Counted from the first letter of the stretch, positions 43,935 through 53,064 are shown. The stretch is DNA of 64,000 bases from Chryseotalea sp. WA131a (GCA_025370075.1 CP073016.1:1922001-1986000), one strand, 5' to 3'. Program-made: numbers and translations. Notes: generated by a model from the sequence alone, not told the origin.

Positions 43935-43964
43935 ACTGAAGCGTAGAAAATGCGTACTGAAGCG
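43935..43964 (-). promoter_or_regulatory. predicted LytTR operator upstream of the DUF2147 gene
   Basis: Two exact copies of ACTGAAGCG (43935-43943 and 43956-43964 as read on the plus strand) are separated by 12 bases, giving the 21-base period typical of LytTR regulators. The spacer TAGAAAATGCGT resembles that of the second site at 52051-52080. It lies between the regulator stop and the DUF2147 start. Confidence 0.65.
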
Positions 43965-43976
43965 AAGGCAAGTCAC

Positions 43977-44738
43977 TCAAATACCCAACCATGTTTTGAA
44001 TTCAGGGGCGCTCTCGCGACTTACCAAAACTTCTTCTTTGGTTGGTAAGGTCAGCAGCACTTTAATCTTGCCATTGAAATGTTGGTGGTTGCTTTTTATG
44101 GAGCTGAAAGAAATAATGAATTGCCTGTTAGCCCTGAAAAAAAACTGCGGATTAAGTTGATCTTCTAGCTCTTCCATGTTCTGATCCAGAATAAACATTT
44201 CCCCAGCCTTTGTATAGAGGTGCGATGTTTTGTTCTCGCTATGAATAAATGCAATGTTGTCTGTAGGAATACTTTTCAACTCATCGCGAAAATGAACCAG
44301 CAGCCTTGCACGATATACTTTTTCCTGACCTACAATTTGCTTTATTAACTTCTCGACATCCAACGGAGGTTGATTGTTGTGATTAAAAAGTGTTTTGTAT
44401 TTTTCAATCGCTTTGCCGAGCTCCTCCGCTTTTACCGGCTTTAGTAAATAGTCGATGCCATTAACTTTAAATGCCTCAATGGCATACTGATCAAATGCCG
44501 TGGTAAAAATAATTGGTTTAGTCATTTTCACCTGTTGAAAAATAGCTAAGCTTAGTCCATCTGAAAGCTGAATGTCGCTGATAATTAAATCATAATCCGT
44601 ATTGGATTGAAACCAGTCGATGGCACTTTCCACCGCATCGAAATGCGCCACTATCGCTGCGTGTGGGGCAACTTGTTCGATCATCCGCTTCAAATGCCGA
44701 AGCGCAGGTTGTTCATCTTCTAACAAAACCAGTTTCAT
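43977..44738 (-). CDS. LytTR-family response regulator
   Basis: A 253-residue two-component regulator: receiver domain with phospho-acceptor Asp55 in LIISDIQLSDG and Lys in DYLLKPVKAEEL, then a LytTR DNA-binding domain (VHFRDELKSIPTDNIAFIHSE, NMEELEDQLNPQFFFRANRQFIIS). Its start overlaps the kinase stop by 4 bases. It is the last gene of the efflux block; the two 9-12-9 direct repeats nearby have the spacing expected for this regulator class. Confidence 0.93.
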   Translation of the reverse strand: MKLVLLEDEQPALRHLKRMIEQVAPHAAIVAHFDAVESAIDWFQSNTDYDLIISDIQLSDGLSLAIFQQVKMTKPIIFTTAFDQYAIEAFKVNGIDYLLKPVKAEELGKAIEKYKTLFNHNNQPPLDVEKLIKQIVGQEKVYRARLLVHFRDELKSIPTDNIAFIHSENKTSHLYTKAGEMFILDQNMEELEDQLNPQFFFRANRQFIISFSSIKSNHQHFNGKIKVLLTLPTKEEVLVSRESAPEFKTWLGI

Positions 44739-45799
44739 ACATCTAGTAAGGGTAAAGTAACACGAAAGAGTTGACCTTTATTTTCCACTTTGATTGATTT
44801 CTTACTCAATAACTTATACCGATCTTGAATATTTTTCAGCCCCACTTTAGTACTGTTCTCTACGTGAAGCTTCGGCTGAAAGGTGTTTTCTACAACGAGA
44901 GCGTCTTTATCAGCACGAATGGTAATTACCAACGGATGCTGCCCATTGATCGTATTGTGCTTGACCGCATTTTCTACGAGATTTTGAAGTGCCAATACGG
45001 GTAGTGACAACTTTTGCTGAAGCGGTGGAATGTCCACAGTAACTTGAAGGTGTTCACCAAATCGCTCTTTTAGCAAATGGGTATAAGCCTCAATCATTCC
45101 CAGCTCTTCTCTTAGCGACACTACCTTCTGGTCGCGGTTCGACAAAACATATCGGTACACATCACTCATCTTTGATAAAAAATAATTTGCACTTTTTGGA
45201 TCTTCCTCTATCAAAGATGAAAGCGTATTAAAATTATTAAATAGAAAATGGGGGTCTAATTGCTGCGTTAAAATCTGAATTTGATTTTCCAGATTAGCTT
45301 GCTTCAATTGCTCAGCCTCCAATTGCGTAGCTTGCCAGCGTTGAAAAAAGAAAACCCCCACATTTAGGCCCATTACCAATAGACTTAATAAACCTGCTAA
45401 AATAGCAGTCGGAATAAAAATAAGTGAAACCTCATGATCGTTCCATTGCTCTAATTGAAACACATATACATACGAAACTAAGCAACAGAACACCACAACC
45501 ACCGTAAGGCAAAGTTGAATGGTGCTTTGAGTGAGAAAACGCCAAAAGGGTTTTGCTGTCCAAGGGAACACTTTATCAAGCGCATCGCTTACCATGAAAC
45601 TGATCTCGAGGTTAATTGCCGACCAGGCAATAGCAATGATCAGGTCATAAAAGTATGCCCAGATCCCATATTTTTCGTAGTATTCGTCAAAGCCTTCGTC
45701 CGACACCAAAAAGAAGGAAACAATGTAAAGCACAATCCCAAACAGAGGCGATCCGAAATAGCGCATCCAGGTGCGAAGTGAAAATGGAAAATCTTTCAT
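44735..45799 (-). CDS. LytS/YehU-type sensor histidine kinase
   Basis: A 354-residue membrane kinase with four hydrophobic segments (roughly residues 20-32, 50-72, 96-115 and 128-152) and no obvious extracellular domain. It carries the His_kinase motif QLDPHFLFNNFNTLSSL (His184) and an ATPase part ending VGLKNIQDRYKLL. It is the partner of the downstream LytTR regulator. A 78-base gap with a perfect TACTTTTG box separates it from the preceding barrel gene, so it may have its own promoter as well as read-through from the pump. Confidence 0.9.
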   Translation of the reverse strand: MKDFPFSLRTWMRYFGSPLFGIVLYIVSFFLVSDEGFDEYYEKYGIWAYFYDLIIAIAWSAINLEISFMVSDALDKVFPWTAKPFWRFLTQSTIQLCLTVVVVFCCLVSYVYVFQLEQWNDHEVSLIFIPTAILAGLLSLLVMGLNVGVFFFQRWQATQLEAEQLKQANLENQIQILTQQLDPHFLFNNFNTLSSLIEEDPKSANYFLSKMSDVYRYVLSNRDQKVVSLREELGMIEAYTHLLKERFGEHLQVTVDIPPLQQKLSLPVLALQNLVENAVKHNTINGQHPLVITIRADKDALVVENTFQPKLHVENSTKVGLKNIQDRYKLLSKKSIKVENKGQLFRVTLPLLDV

Positions 45800-45856
45800 T
45801 CGTTGACTTTTGTTGTTTGGAAGAAACCCAAGCTAAAGTTAAATAATCATTTTACT

Positions 45857-45864
45857 CAAAAGTA
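45857..45864 (-). promoter_or_regulatory. -7 box for the LytS/LytTR pair
   Basis: TACTTTTG on the minus strand exactly matches TAnnTTTG, 57 bases before the kinase ATG. It would allow basal expression of the sensor pair independent of the pump. Confidence 0.4.
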
Positions 45865-45877
45865 GCATTTCCGCAAA

Positions 45878-46483
45878 TCAAAGGGGAGTCTTTATGCCCA
45901 TTTGAAAACTCATACCATTCAATGCTTGCTGCTGGAGTGGGCTTGTATCTGGAATGGATAAAAATTGACCCTCCAAATAAACGATGAAATTTTTAGTGAT
46001 CTCAAAATCAAAACCTGAGCCAGTGCGAAATGCAAATGTTTGAATGGATGGTTTATCAATTTGAACACGGCTACCCACCGTTGTTGTAATCTGTGGTAGA
46101 TTGACCAACCCAAGCCCTAACCCTCCGTAAGCATAGGGCGAAAATCGACCGATTTGCCAAGCATAACCAAAATCCCCACCTAGATTTAATGTCTGCACTC
46201 GATCATTGAATGCAAGTGTGATTCCTTGAGTAACCAGCTCATTTTTGTAACCGATATCGTAAGAATCGATAAAGGGTCGTGTAAAGAAGCGGTCTTTGTA
46301 ATTAATCTGCAGCTGAAAGCTAAACATATTGCCGTTATAGTCAGATTCTTTTGGGCCTTTGGTTGGATAGTAAGCTCCTACTGCACCGTTGAAATAATAT
46401 TCAAAACGGGAAGGCTTTTTGTTTTGCGCTTCTGCTTGAAAGCATAACCAGCAGCCACCGAACATTACGATTATCTTCTTCAT
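45878..46483 (-). CDS. small outer-membrane beta-barrel protein
   Basis: A 201-residue protein with signal peptide (cleavage after CFQAEA) and a porin-like mature part of alternating strands (FEYYFNGAVGAYYPT, FGYAWQIGRFSPYAYGGLGLGL, FAFRTGSGFDFEIT, FIVYLEGQF). It resembles OmpA-like/outer-membrane beta-barrel domains. Its ATG overlaps the stop of the RND-TolC gene by 4 bases, so it is made with the pump. Role in the efflux system unknown. Confidence 0.8.
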   Translation of the reverse strand: MKKIIVMFGGCWLCFQAEAQNKKPSRFEYYFNGAVGAYYPTKGPKESDYNGNMFSFQLQINYKDRFFTRPFIDSYDIGYKNELVTQGITLAFNDRVQTLNLGGDFGYAWQIGRFSPYAYGGLGLGLVNLPQITTTVGSRVQIDKPSIQTFAFRTGSGFDFEITKNFIVYLEGQFLSIPDTSPLQQQALNGMSFQMGIKTPL

Positions 46484-49400
46484 TTGCTGGGATTAATTTT
46501 TTCTAATTCGATGAAGGTGCTGTTGAGTTGCATTCTAATACTTGCAATGCCGAACTGTGCCTGAGTTAAGACCAATTCAGAATCTTTCACTTCCAACCAT
46601 TTTACTAACCCTTTCTTGTATCGATCGGCTTGTGATGCCAAAGAGCGTTGCGCGGATTCTACCACTTGCTTTTGAACATCTAGTTTACGCTGCAACTCTT
46701 CATACTTATTCAGTTGCTGTTCATACTCGAGCACCGACCGATTGATGGCGTCCTGATACTGCAACGTGCTTTGCTGTATGTCTACATTCGCCTGCTGCGT
46801 TCTTGCTTCACGTCTGAACCCGTTAAACAATGGTATGGTGATACTCGCGCCTACAAACGAACTTTGCGGGAATTTCCAGGTCGCAAGATTTAATCGATCA
46901 TCTTGCCCTTGCAGTTGCCAATTGCCTGTGAGTGAAAGGATGGGCAAGCTGGCAGATTGTGCTACACGCAAACTCTGCTTTGCCAACGTAATTTGGGATT
47001 GGTACACATCCAAGTCCGCCCTATTTGCAAAGTTCGGGTCGCGCTTCTCTTCACTTACGTCATGCGAGAAATCTTCATCGGTTAACTTGATCAACGTTTT
47101 GGCTTTCAAACCCAATTGATAACGGAGCAGATTCAATAAATTTTCCTCTGCATAGCGAAGCTGAATCAAATCCAATTCTTGCAATTGCCTATCCGTAAAA
47201 ACGCGAAGAGTATCGTTGGGGATGGCGAAGCCATTTACCAACATGCCCCGCTGAAACGCAAGTGCCAACGTGTATCTTCTAATTGACTCTTCTACTACGC
47301 TGCGCTGCGATTTAATAAACAAGATATCGTTATATGTTTTCTTGATCTCGTAAGTCACTTGTTGCTCGGAAGCCCTTACCTTCTTTTGTGCCATTTCGCT
47401 ACTGATGGCAGCTTGCTTTATGTTGGCAGACGTTTGTAAATTAATCAGGTCGAAAGTTGCATTGACCCCTGCAACGATAGCATGGTTGCTACCCGCTTTA
47501 AGGGCTTGCACGGGGCCAAATATCAATTCACCTGTAGCCGGATCTGCCGAGAGCGAAGGAAAAAACACAACTGGAATCTGCGTGGCATGAAGGTAATTCC
47601 CAAAGCCATTCAATTGTGGCAGCCGATAACTAAATGCTTCGCGTTGCAAGGCTTGTTGCTTCAACGGTTCTAGCTTTGCTATTCGCACGGCCGCATTATT
47701 TTCCATGCCCAAAGCCAATGCACTTTTTACAGAAAGCTGTAACGTGTCTTGTGCTTGCACAGACGATGGAAGGAAGTTGAAAAATAGAATGACAACAACT
47801 GCCGCTGCCTTCAACAGTACTCCTCTATAATTATTGAACCTCGTTGTTAAGTTTTGAATGATGGCATACACCACCGGTACAATCACTAACGTAAGAAACA
47901 TACTGCTGGTGAGCCCGCCCATAATGGCCCAGGCTAATCCGTTTTTTACTTCCGCTCCGTTGCCCTTCGCGATGGCAATCGGTAACATGCCCAGCACCAT
48001 AGCGATGGTGGTCATCATGATCGGTCGCAGTCTCGTCTTGCCACTTTCCTCGATGGCGTTCGCTAGTGATTCTCCTGATGCTAAATTTTGATTGATGCGA
48101 TCTACCAATAAGATACCATTCTTCGCCACCAGCCCCGTCATCATGATCATTCCGAAGATGGAAAAAATGTTGATGCTCTCGCCCGTAAGACCCAAAGCGA
48201 GCAATGCCCCAATCACCGCGAGTGGAATAGAGAATAGTACTACAAAAGGATCAATCCATGAATTATACAACGCCACCATGATAAAATACATGAGCAAAAT
48301 GCCCGCGCCAAAGGCAAGCCCGAGCGGGCCGAAGCTGTCATCCTGATTCGCCAAGTCGCCTTGAAAATCTAACGATACACCTTGTACATCTTTGAGTTGT
48401 GCAATGGCGGTTTTGATATCTTCACCGACATCGCCAACAGGCCTGCCTGCCACTCCACAAAAAATCGTCACCGATCCATTCTTGTTGGTGCGCTCCAACA
48501 TAGCCGGTGTGCTTAATGGTTCAATCCTTGCGACTTGTCCTAACTCAACGAGTTGACCAGATGAACTGTACACTTCTAATTGTGTTAACGTATTGATGTC
48601 TTGTTTTGCAGCAGGGTTCAGCGTGATGCGAATGGGAACACTCTCGGTCTTCTCTTCTATCTTCAATTCATCATAACCTACCATCGCGATGCGAACAGCG
48701 GTACCGAGGTCGGTAGCGTTTACGCCAAACCGTGCCATTTTATCCTTGTCGGGAATAATTTGTACATCGTATTTTCGGGCTGTGCCGCTGATGCGGATGT
48801 CATAGGTGCCTTGAATGGAACGTATAGCAGAAGCCAACTCCTTGGAAATCTCACTCACTTTTTCGCGGTCTGTTCCACTTACTAATAATTGAACCGGTGC
48901 CTCATCGGCTGTGCCGAATAAGCCGATCATTGCGATTTTTACTTTTGTACCGGGAGAGGATAAAATACTTCGTTGGATTTCCCTACCCAATTGTTGAATA
49001 GACTTAGTACGCTTCTCTTTGCTTTGAAAGTTGAGGCTGAATTCGAAGTTCTTCTCTTCGGGCGCGCCCCATGCTTCGGCTGCAACACCATGGTTCACCA
49101 TGATGCGGGTAATTTCAGGAAACTGCTTCGTTAAGTTGGTCTCTATTTTTTTGCTAAACGATTCCGTCTCCAACAAGGTAGTTCCAGTAGGCAATTGCAC
49201 GGTCACGGCCATTTCACCACGGTCGATGCGTGGCGCAAACTCACTGCCAACATAACCCAGTATGGGTAATAGTAGCGAGGCCACAAACAAGGCAAACGCC
49301 AGTGCAATTACTTTCATTTTATTTTGAAGAGACCATTGCAATAGTTTGCCATATCCCTCTTCCAATGCTTTAAAGTATTTTTCGAACCACAATCCAAACC

Positions 49401-50904
49401 GCCCCGCCCAAGTAGCAGCCGATAAATGTTCGAGCCGACCAAAGCGGCTGGCCAACATGGGTGTGATGGTAAAGCAAACGATCAAACTAAACAGTGTGCT
49501 GATTACAATCACCATGGCAAACTCGCGCACAATATCACCCACCAATCCGCCTGTCAATGCGAGCGGAAGAAAGACAACCACATCGACAAGCGTAATCGCG
49601 AAAGCGGTAAACCCAATTTCTTCGCGTCCATCAATAGTGGCTTTGATTTTATCTTTTCCCATCTCTAAGTGGCGGTAAATATTTTCCAATACCACTATTG
49701 AATCGTCTACCAATATGCCCACCACCAAACTCATGGCCAATAGCGTCATCAGGTTTAAGGTGTAACCCAAAAAATACATGAAGATGATTGTACTCAACAA
49801 TGAGGCGGGCAACGAAACAAGTACAATCATAGAACTACGCATGCTGTGAAGAAAAACCAACATCACCAGCGCCACCAAACCGATGGCCAATAGCAAATCT
49901 ACTTTTACGGCCGTAGCGGAAGCAGTAGTAAAGACCGAACCATCTTGAGCGATGGCAAACGTTAGTTTCTTATCGGCATAGGTTTGCTCTAACTCCTTTA
50001 ACTTTTCCTGAATTTGAGCACTCATCTCTACCGCGTTGGCATTGTTTTGTTTAAATAAAATAAGTCCCACAATGCTTTTTCCATCTAAGCGACTGGTTGT
50101 TTCTTTTTTCTTGGCATAGCGCACAATTTCTGCAACATCCGCTAACCTAATATCACTTTTCGCCCCGCTAGCGATAAGTGTATTTTTCAATTCTTCAATG
50201 TTGATTACTTTGCCTGTGACACGAATACCTTGCTGATAGCCATTGGAGGTGACGTTGCCGGCAGGCACGTTGATTTCTGCTTGCTCTAGGGATGCTACAA
50301 TTTGTGAAACAGAAATGTGGTAATGCTTTATTTTTTCCGGACTAATCTGCACTATGTATTCCTTCTCTTCCAATCCGATAAAATCAATTTTACCCATCCC
50401 CTTCAACCGTGCGAGTTGTGGCTTGATTTGGTTCTTTAGCAATGCGGACAATTCATCGTTGCCCATGTCTGCCGAAGCGGCTGCTTTGATTACGGGAACT
50501 TCGTTGATATTGAATTTACTCACCACCGGCTTCTTTGCTTGCGAGGGAAGCCTGTCCACTACTTCGTTCACTTTACGCTGCACCTCTTGAAATGCCTGCT
50601 CTACCTCCGCGCCATAAATAAATTCAATATTGAGTAACGAGAAATCTGGGTTGCTGCTGCTGGTGATTCGCTTCACCTTTTCTACACTGGCAACAGCTTC
50701 CTCGAGTGGTTTAGTAATCGATTGCTCAATCTCTGCCGGAGAAGCCCCCGGGTACAATGTGCCAATGCTGACATAAGCAATGTTAAACTTTGGCAAAAGT
50801 TCGTAGTTCAATTTTTGGTAGGCGAATATTCCACCCAACCCTAAAATGATGAAGATGACCACTACAATAAGTGGGCGCTTAATTGATATTTCTACTATTG
50901 ACAT
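46480..50904 (-). CDS. RND efflux permease fused to TolC-type outer-membrane channel
   Basis: A 1474-residue polypeptide. Residues 1-~1025 form an AcrB-like drug/proton antiporter (HAE1 type): PGASPAEIEQSITKPLEEA, the proton-relay pair in VVGILVDDSIVVLENIY, Lys in GLVAKNGILLVDRIN, and 12 membrane segments. Residues ~1052-1474 are a complete TolC-like channel (LSVKSALALGMENNAAVRIAK, then long helices, ending IELEKINPSK). Between them (about 1031-1051) KAAAVVVILFFNFLPSSVQA looks like a signal peptide. A possible internal start, TTG at 47814-47812 preceded by AGAGGAG, could yield separate TolC. The adaptor gene precedes it by 8 bases. Confidence 0.92.
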   Translation of the reverse strand: MSIVEISIKRPLIVVVIFIILGLGGIFAYQKLNYELLPKFNIAYVSIGTLYPGASPAEIEQSITKPLEEAVASVEKVKRITSSSNPDFSLLNIEFIYGAEVEQAFQEVQRKVNEVVDRLPSQAKKPVVSKFNINEVPVIKAAASADMGNDELSALLKNQIKPQLARLKGMGKIDFIGLEEKEYIVQISPEKIKHYHISVSQIVASLEQAEINVPAGNVTSNGYQQGIRVTGKVINIEELKNTLIASGAKSDIRLADVAEIVRYAKKKETTSRLDGKSIVGLILFKQNNANAVEMSAQIQEKLKELEQTYADKKLTFAIAQDGSVFTTASATAVKVDLLLAIGLVALVMLVFLHSMRSSMIVLVSLPASLLSTIIFMYFLGYTLNLMTLLAMSLVVGILVDDSIVVLENIYRHLEMGKDKIKATIDGREEIGFTAFAITLVDVVVFLPLALTGGLVGDIVREFAMVIVISTLFSLIVCFTITPMLASRFGRLEHLSAATWAGRFGLWFEKYFKALEEGYGKLLQWSLQNKMKVIALAFALFVASLLLPILGYVGSEFAPRIDRGEMAVTVQLPTGTTLLETESFSKKIETNLTKQFPEITRIMVNHGVAAEAWGAPEEKNFEFSLNFQSKEKRTKSIQQLGREIQRSILSSPGTKVKIAMIGLFGTADEAPVQLLVSGTDREKVSEISKELASAIRSIQGTYDIRISGTARKYDVQIIPDKDKMARFGVNATDLGTAVRIAMVGYDELKIEEKTESVPIRITLNPAAKQDINTLTQLEVYSSSGQLVELGQVARIEPLSTPAMLERTNKNGSVTIFCGVAGRPVGDVGEDIKTAIAQLKDVQGVSLDFQGDLANQDDSFGPLGLAFGAGILLMYFIMVALYNSWIDPFVVLFSIPLAVIGALLALGLTGESINIFSIFGMIMMTGLVAKNGILLVDRINQNLASGESLANAIEESGKTRLRPIMMTTIAMVLGMLPIAIAKGNGAEVKNGLAWAIMGGLTSSMFLTLVIVPVVYAIIQNLTTRFNNYRGVLLKAAAVVVILFFNFLPSSVQAQDTLQLSVKSALALGMENNAAVRIAKLEPLKQQALQREAFSYRLPQLNGFGNYLHATQIPVVFFPSLSADPATGELIFGPVQALKAGSNHAIVAGVNATFDLINLQTSANIKQAAISSEMAQKKVRASEQQVTYEIKKTYNDILFIKSQRSVVEESIRRYTLALAFQRGMLVNGFAIPNDTLRVFTDRQLQELDLIQLRYAEENLLNLLRYQLGLKAKTLIKLTDEDFSHDVSEEKRDPNFANRADLDVYQSQITLAKQSLRVAQSASLPILSLTGNWQLQGQDDRLNLATWKFPQSSFVGASITIPLFNGFRREARTQQANVDIQQSTLQYQDAINRSVLEYEQQLNKYEELQRKLDVQKQVVESAQRSLASQADRYKKGLVKWLEVKDSELVLTQAQFGIASIRMQLNSTFIELEKINPSK

Positions 50905-50912
50905 AAACTGGA

Positions 50913-51989
50913 TTATTTAGTTGAATTGGTTGTGTTGGCAATTGTTAGAATCATTCCCTCCATCACATTCTCAACACCTCTGGCTACTATTGTCGTGTTG
51001 GCTGCAATACCTTGTGTTACTTCCACTTGATTTTCGCGAGAGTTACCCAGGGTTACAGATTGAAGGCGTGCCTTGTTTCCTTCCAACACATAAACGGCAG
51101 GAGTTACACTATTCAATACCAGCGCGCTTTTAGGAATTAATAAGACGTCAGTGGTATTCCCTTCTTGAAAGAAAGCGCGCAGCGTCATTCCTGCCTTGGC
51201 GTTCATGGTGTTGTTAAACTCAACCTGCACTTGAAACTTTCCCGACTCATTGGCTTTGGGGTTCACAAAAATTACTTTCCCTGAAATCAAAACATCGCGC
51301 ATGGCATCAAGTCGTATTCTCACTTGATTGCCAATCTTAATCGAAGCAATCGCTTTTTCATCCAGCCATAGCAGCGCCTTTAACTTTTCAATATCAATGA
51401 GATTAACTACCGGTGTGCCGACTTGGAGATAACCACCAACGTCTGCCAGTTTTTCAACAATCATTCCCGTGAATGGCGCATGAACTGAACTTTCTTTGAT
51501 TTGTTGCTCGAGTGATTTTATGTTATATCCCCATTGCATCATTTGCAATTGGGCATTCTCCACTTCGGCCGTTGATGTATTATTGGCAGCTTGTAACCGT
51601 AAATATTTTTCGTAATCATTCTTTGCTTTATCGTATTGCACATTGGCCGATTTCAATTCTATTTCTTTCAGCGTGGCGTCTACCTTACAAAGTAGTGCGC
51701 CCGCCTTCACCACATCACCTTGCTTGACACATAATTGAGAAATCTTGCCGGTGGCCTCGCTGGCTACCACCACTTCTTGAAAGGGCTGGGTGATACCCTG
51801 AACAGAAAACCCACTCGATATTGTTTGAGGCAATAGCTGAAGCGATTCTACCGTAGTAGGAATGGGTACTTGTGCCTCCTTTGCCTCACGAAGCTTAGTG
51901 TTTTGACTATTTCTTAACTGCCAGGCTAAAACACCTGCTGCTAAACCGACAATAACAACGGCAATGATAATTTTGATAGACTGTTTCAT
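50913..51989 (-). CDS. RND efflux periplasmic adaptor (membrane-fusion protein)
   Basis: A 358-residue HlyD/AcrA-like adaptor linking permease and channel. An N-terminal membrane/signal segment (IIIAVVIVGLAAGVLAW), a split lipoyl/biotinyl-like domain (ATGKISQLCVKQGDVVKAGALLCKVD ... APFTGMIVEKLADVGGYLQVGTPV), a helical hairpin between the halves, a beta-barrel and a membrane-proximal domain are readable. It is the first gene of the five-gene leftward block adaptor / RND-TolC / barrel / LytS / LytTR. A predicted LytTR operator lies 62-91 bases upstream. Confidence 0.93.
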   Translation of the reverse strand: MKQSIKIIIAVVIVGLAAGVLAWQLRNSQNTKLREAKEAQVPIPTTVESLQLLPQTISSGFSVQGITQPFQEVVVASEATGKISQLCVKQGDVVKAGALLCKVDATLKEIELKSANVQYDKAKNDYEKYLRLQAANNTSTAEVENAQLQMMQWGYNIKSLEQQIKESSVHAPFTGMIVEKLADVGGYLQVGTPVVNLIDIEKLKALLWLDEKAIASIKIGNQVRIRLDAMRDVLISGKVIFVNPKANESGKFQVQVEFNNTMNAKAGMTLRAFFQEGNTTDVLLIPKSALVLNSVTPAVYVLEGNKARLQSVTLGNSRENQVEVTQGIAANTTIVARGVENVMEGMILTIANTTNSTK

Positions 51990-52009
51990 AGTTTTTCTCT
52001 TTTGTTGCT

Positions 52010-52017
52010 CAAAAGTG
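52010..52017 (-). promoter_or_regulatory. predicted -7 box of the efflux operon
   Basis: CACTTTTG on the minus strand, one base from TAnnTTTG, 21 bases from the adaptor ATG. It is separated from the upstream operator (52051-52080) by 33 bases. Confidence 0.5.
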
Positions 52018-52050
52018 AAAAGCTTTAGACAGCCGTGTGTTCAGAATATA

Positions 52051-52080
52051 ACCGAAGCGTAGAAATGGGGTACTGAAGTG
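52051..52080 (-). promoter_or_regulatory. predicted LytTR operator of the efflux operon
   Basis: ACCGAAGCG (52051-52059) and ACTGAAGTG (52072-52080), read on the plus strand, are separated by 12 bases (TAGAAATGGGGT). This is the same layout and nearly the same sequence as 43935-43964, where both halves are ACTGAAGCG. Confidence 0.65.
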
Positions 52081-52201
52081 GTGTCGCGCATAACTATCAA
52101 GTGGGCTGCGCAATTGTCGCCCAGGCAATTCAGCTATGATCCGGTCGCAAAATTTAGTTGACCATGAACTGGAAATCCTTTTATCTGCATTGCAAAGAAT
52201 A

Positions 52202-52225
52202 GCCTAGCCAACGCATTCTAGGCTG
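52202..52225 (-). terminator. possible hairpin terminator after the small membrane protein
   Basis: The perfect 7-base arms AGCCTAG/CTAGGCT flank a 10-base loop just downstream of the stop at 52242. On the minus strand they are followed by ATTCTTTGC, a weak T-tract. Confidence 0.35.
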
Positions 52226-52241
52226 TTCTCAACCAATCCTG

Positions 52242-52613
52242 CTAGGCTGATTTCTTTCCTAGCATAAAATAGCCGAAGCCAAAAAATACAATTAGGTACA
52301 CTGGAAAAATAGCCATCGCCCAAACGGAAAACTCAACCTTAAAAACAGTTAGAAGAACCGCAAAATCTAAAAGTGAACAAATCACCACAAACAAGATGGC
52401 ATACGCATACCACGGGCTTGCTGTGTCGGAAGCTTTTATTTTTCTAAAGAAATAGTAAGCAAGAAGTGCAGTGAGTGCAATCATCACCGACTTGAAAACC
52501 GGTATGTTGGGTAGGTACTGATTTGTTTTCGGGTCGTACATAAAAAAACTTACAACAATGGGTATTAACCAAGTAAGCACAGCATATAAATAGGTTTTGC
52601 CTTTGAAGTTCAT
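52242..52613 (-). CDS. small four-helix membrane protein of unknown function
   Basis: A 123-residue protein with four hydrophobic segments (YAVLTWLIPIVVSFFMY, VFKSVMIALTALLAYYFF, YAYAILFVVICSLLDFAVLL, WAMAIFPVYLIVFFGFGYFML) and a short Lys-rich C-terminus. It matches no family I know. It follows the VOC gene but is separated from it by a clear terminator, so it is probably independently transcribed. Function cannot be given. Confidence 0.7.
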   Translation of the reverse strand: MNFKGKTYLYAVLTWLIPIVVSFFMYDPKTNQYLPNIPVFKSVMIALTALLAYYFFRKIKASDTASPWYAYAILFVVICSLLDFAVLLTVFKVEFSVWAMAIFPVYLIVFFGFGYFMLGKKSA

Positions 52614-52644
52614 GGTAAAAGGGTTTAGGGTTAGGTATAATGTG

Positions 52645-52679
52645 AAAAAGAAAAAAGAGCCACCGCTCAGGTAGCTCTC
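52645..52679 (-). terminator. rho-independent terminator of the VOC gene
   Basis: On the minus strand AGAGCTACC and GGTGGCTCT pair around a TGAGC loop, then TTTTTTCTTTTT follows. It lies a few bases after the VOC stop. Confidence 0.75.
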
Positions 52680-52686
52680 TTACTGG

Positions 52687-53064
52687 TTATTTCATGGAGT
52701 GAAATCCAATCTTGTTGCCTTCCGTATCTAGGAACAAGGCCATAAATCCATTAGGACCCAGCGGTGTTTTTGGTAACAATACTTTGCCACCTGCTTTTTC
52801 AACCCTACTCAGTGGAACATTGAGGTCATCACCACCATTTAGGTAAACAACACTTCCATTGGCTGCCGGTACATAGCCATCGGATTGTACAATGGCACCT
52901 CCCACGGTTTCAGTCATACCTTGTGCTGTTCCGGGCAAGAAGCCCCAGATACCTTGAGGATTGTCCATTCTTCTTACTTCGCCACCAAGCACCGTACCGT
53001 AAAATGTAGAGGCTTGCTCGAAATTTTTGGCTGGAATTTCAAACCAGTTAATCACGTTTGCCAT
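52687..53064 (-). CDS. VOC (glyoxalase/bleomycin-resistance-like) family protein
   Basis: A 125-residue cytoplasmic protein of two beta-alpha-beta-beta-beta units: NVINWFEIPAKNFEQASTFYGTVLGG and VVYLNGGDDLNVPLSRVEKAGGKVLLPKTPLGP, ending FLDTEGNKIGFHSMK. This subfamily is usually annotated as a predicted enzyme related to lactoylglutathione lyase; the substrate is unknown. It is unlike the lipoprotein VOC at 22604, having no signal peptide. Confidence 0.88.
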   Translation of the reverse strand: MANVINWFEIPAKNFEQASTFYGTVLGGEVRRMDNPQGIWGFLPGTAQGMTETVGGAIVQSDGYVPAANGSVVYLNGGDDLNVPLSRVEKAGGKVLLPKTPLGPNGFMALFLDTEGNKIGFHSMK

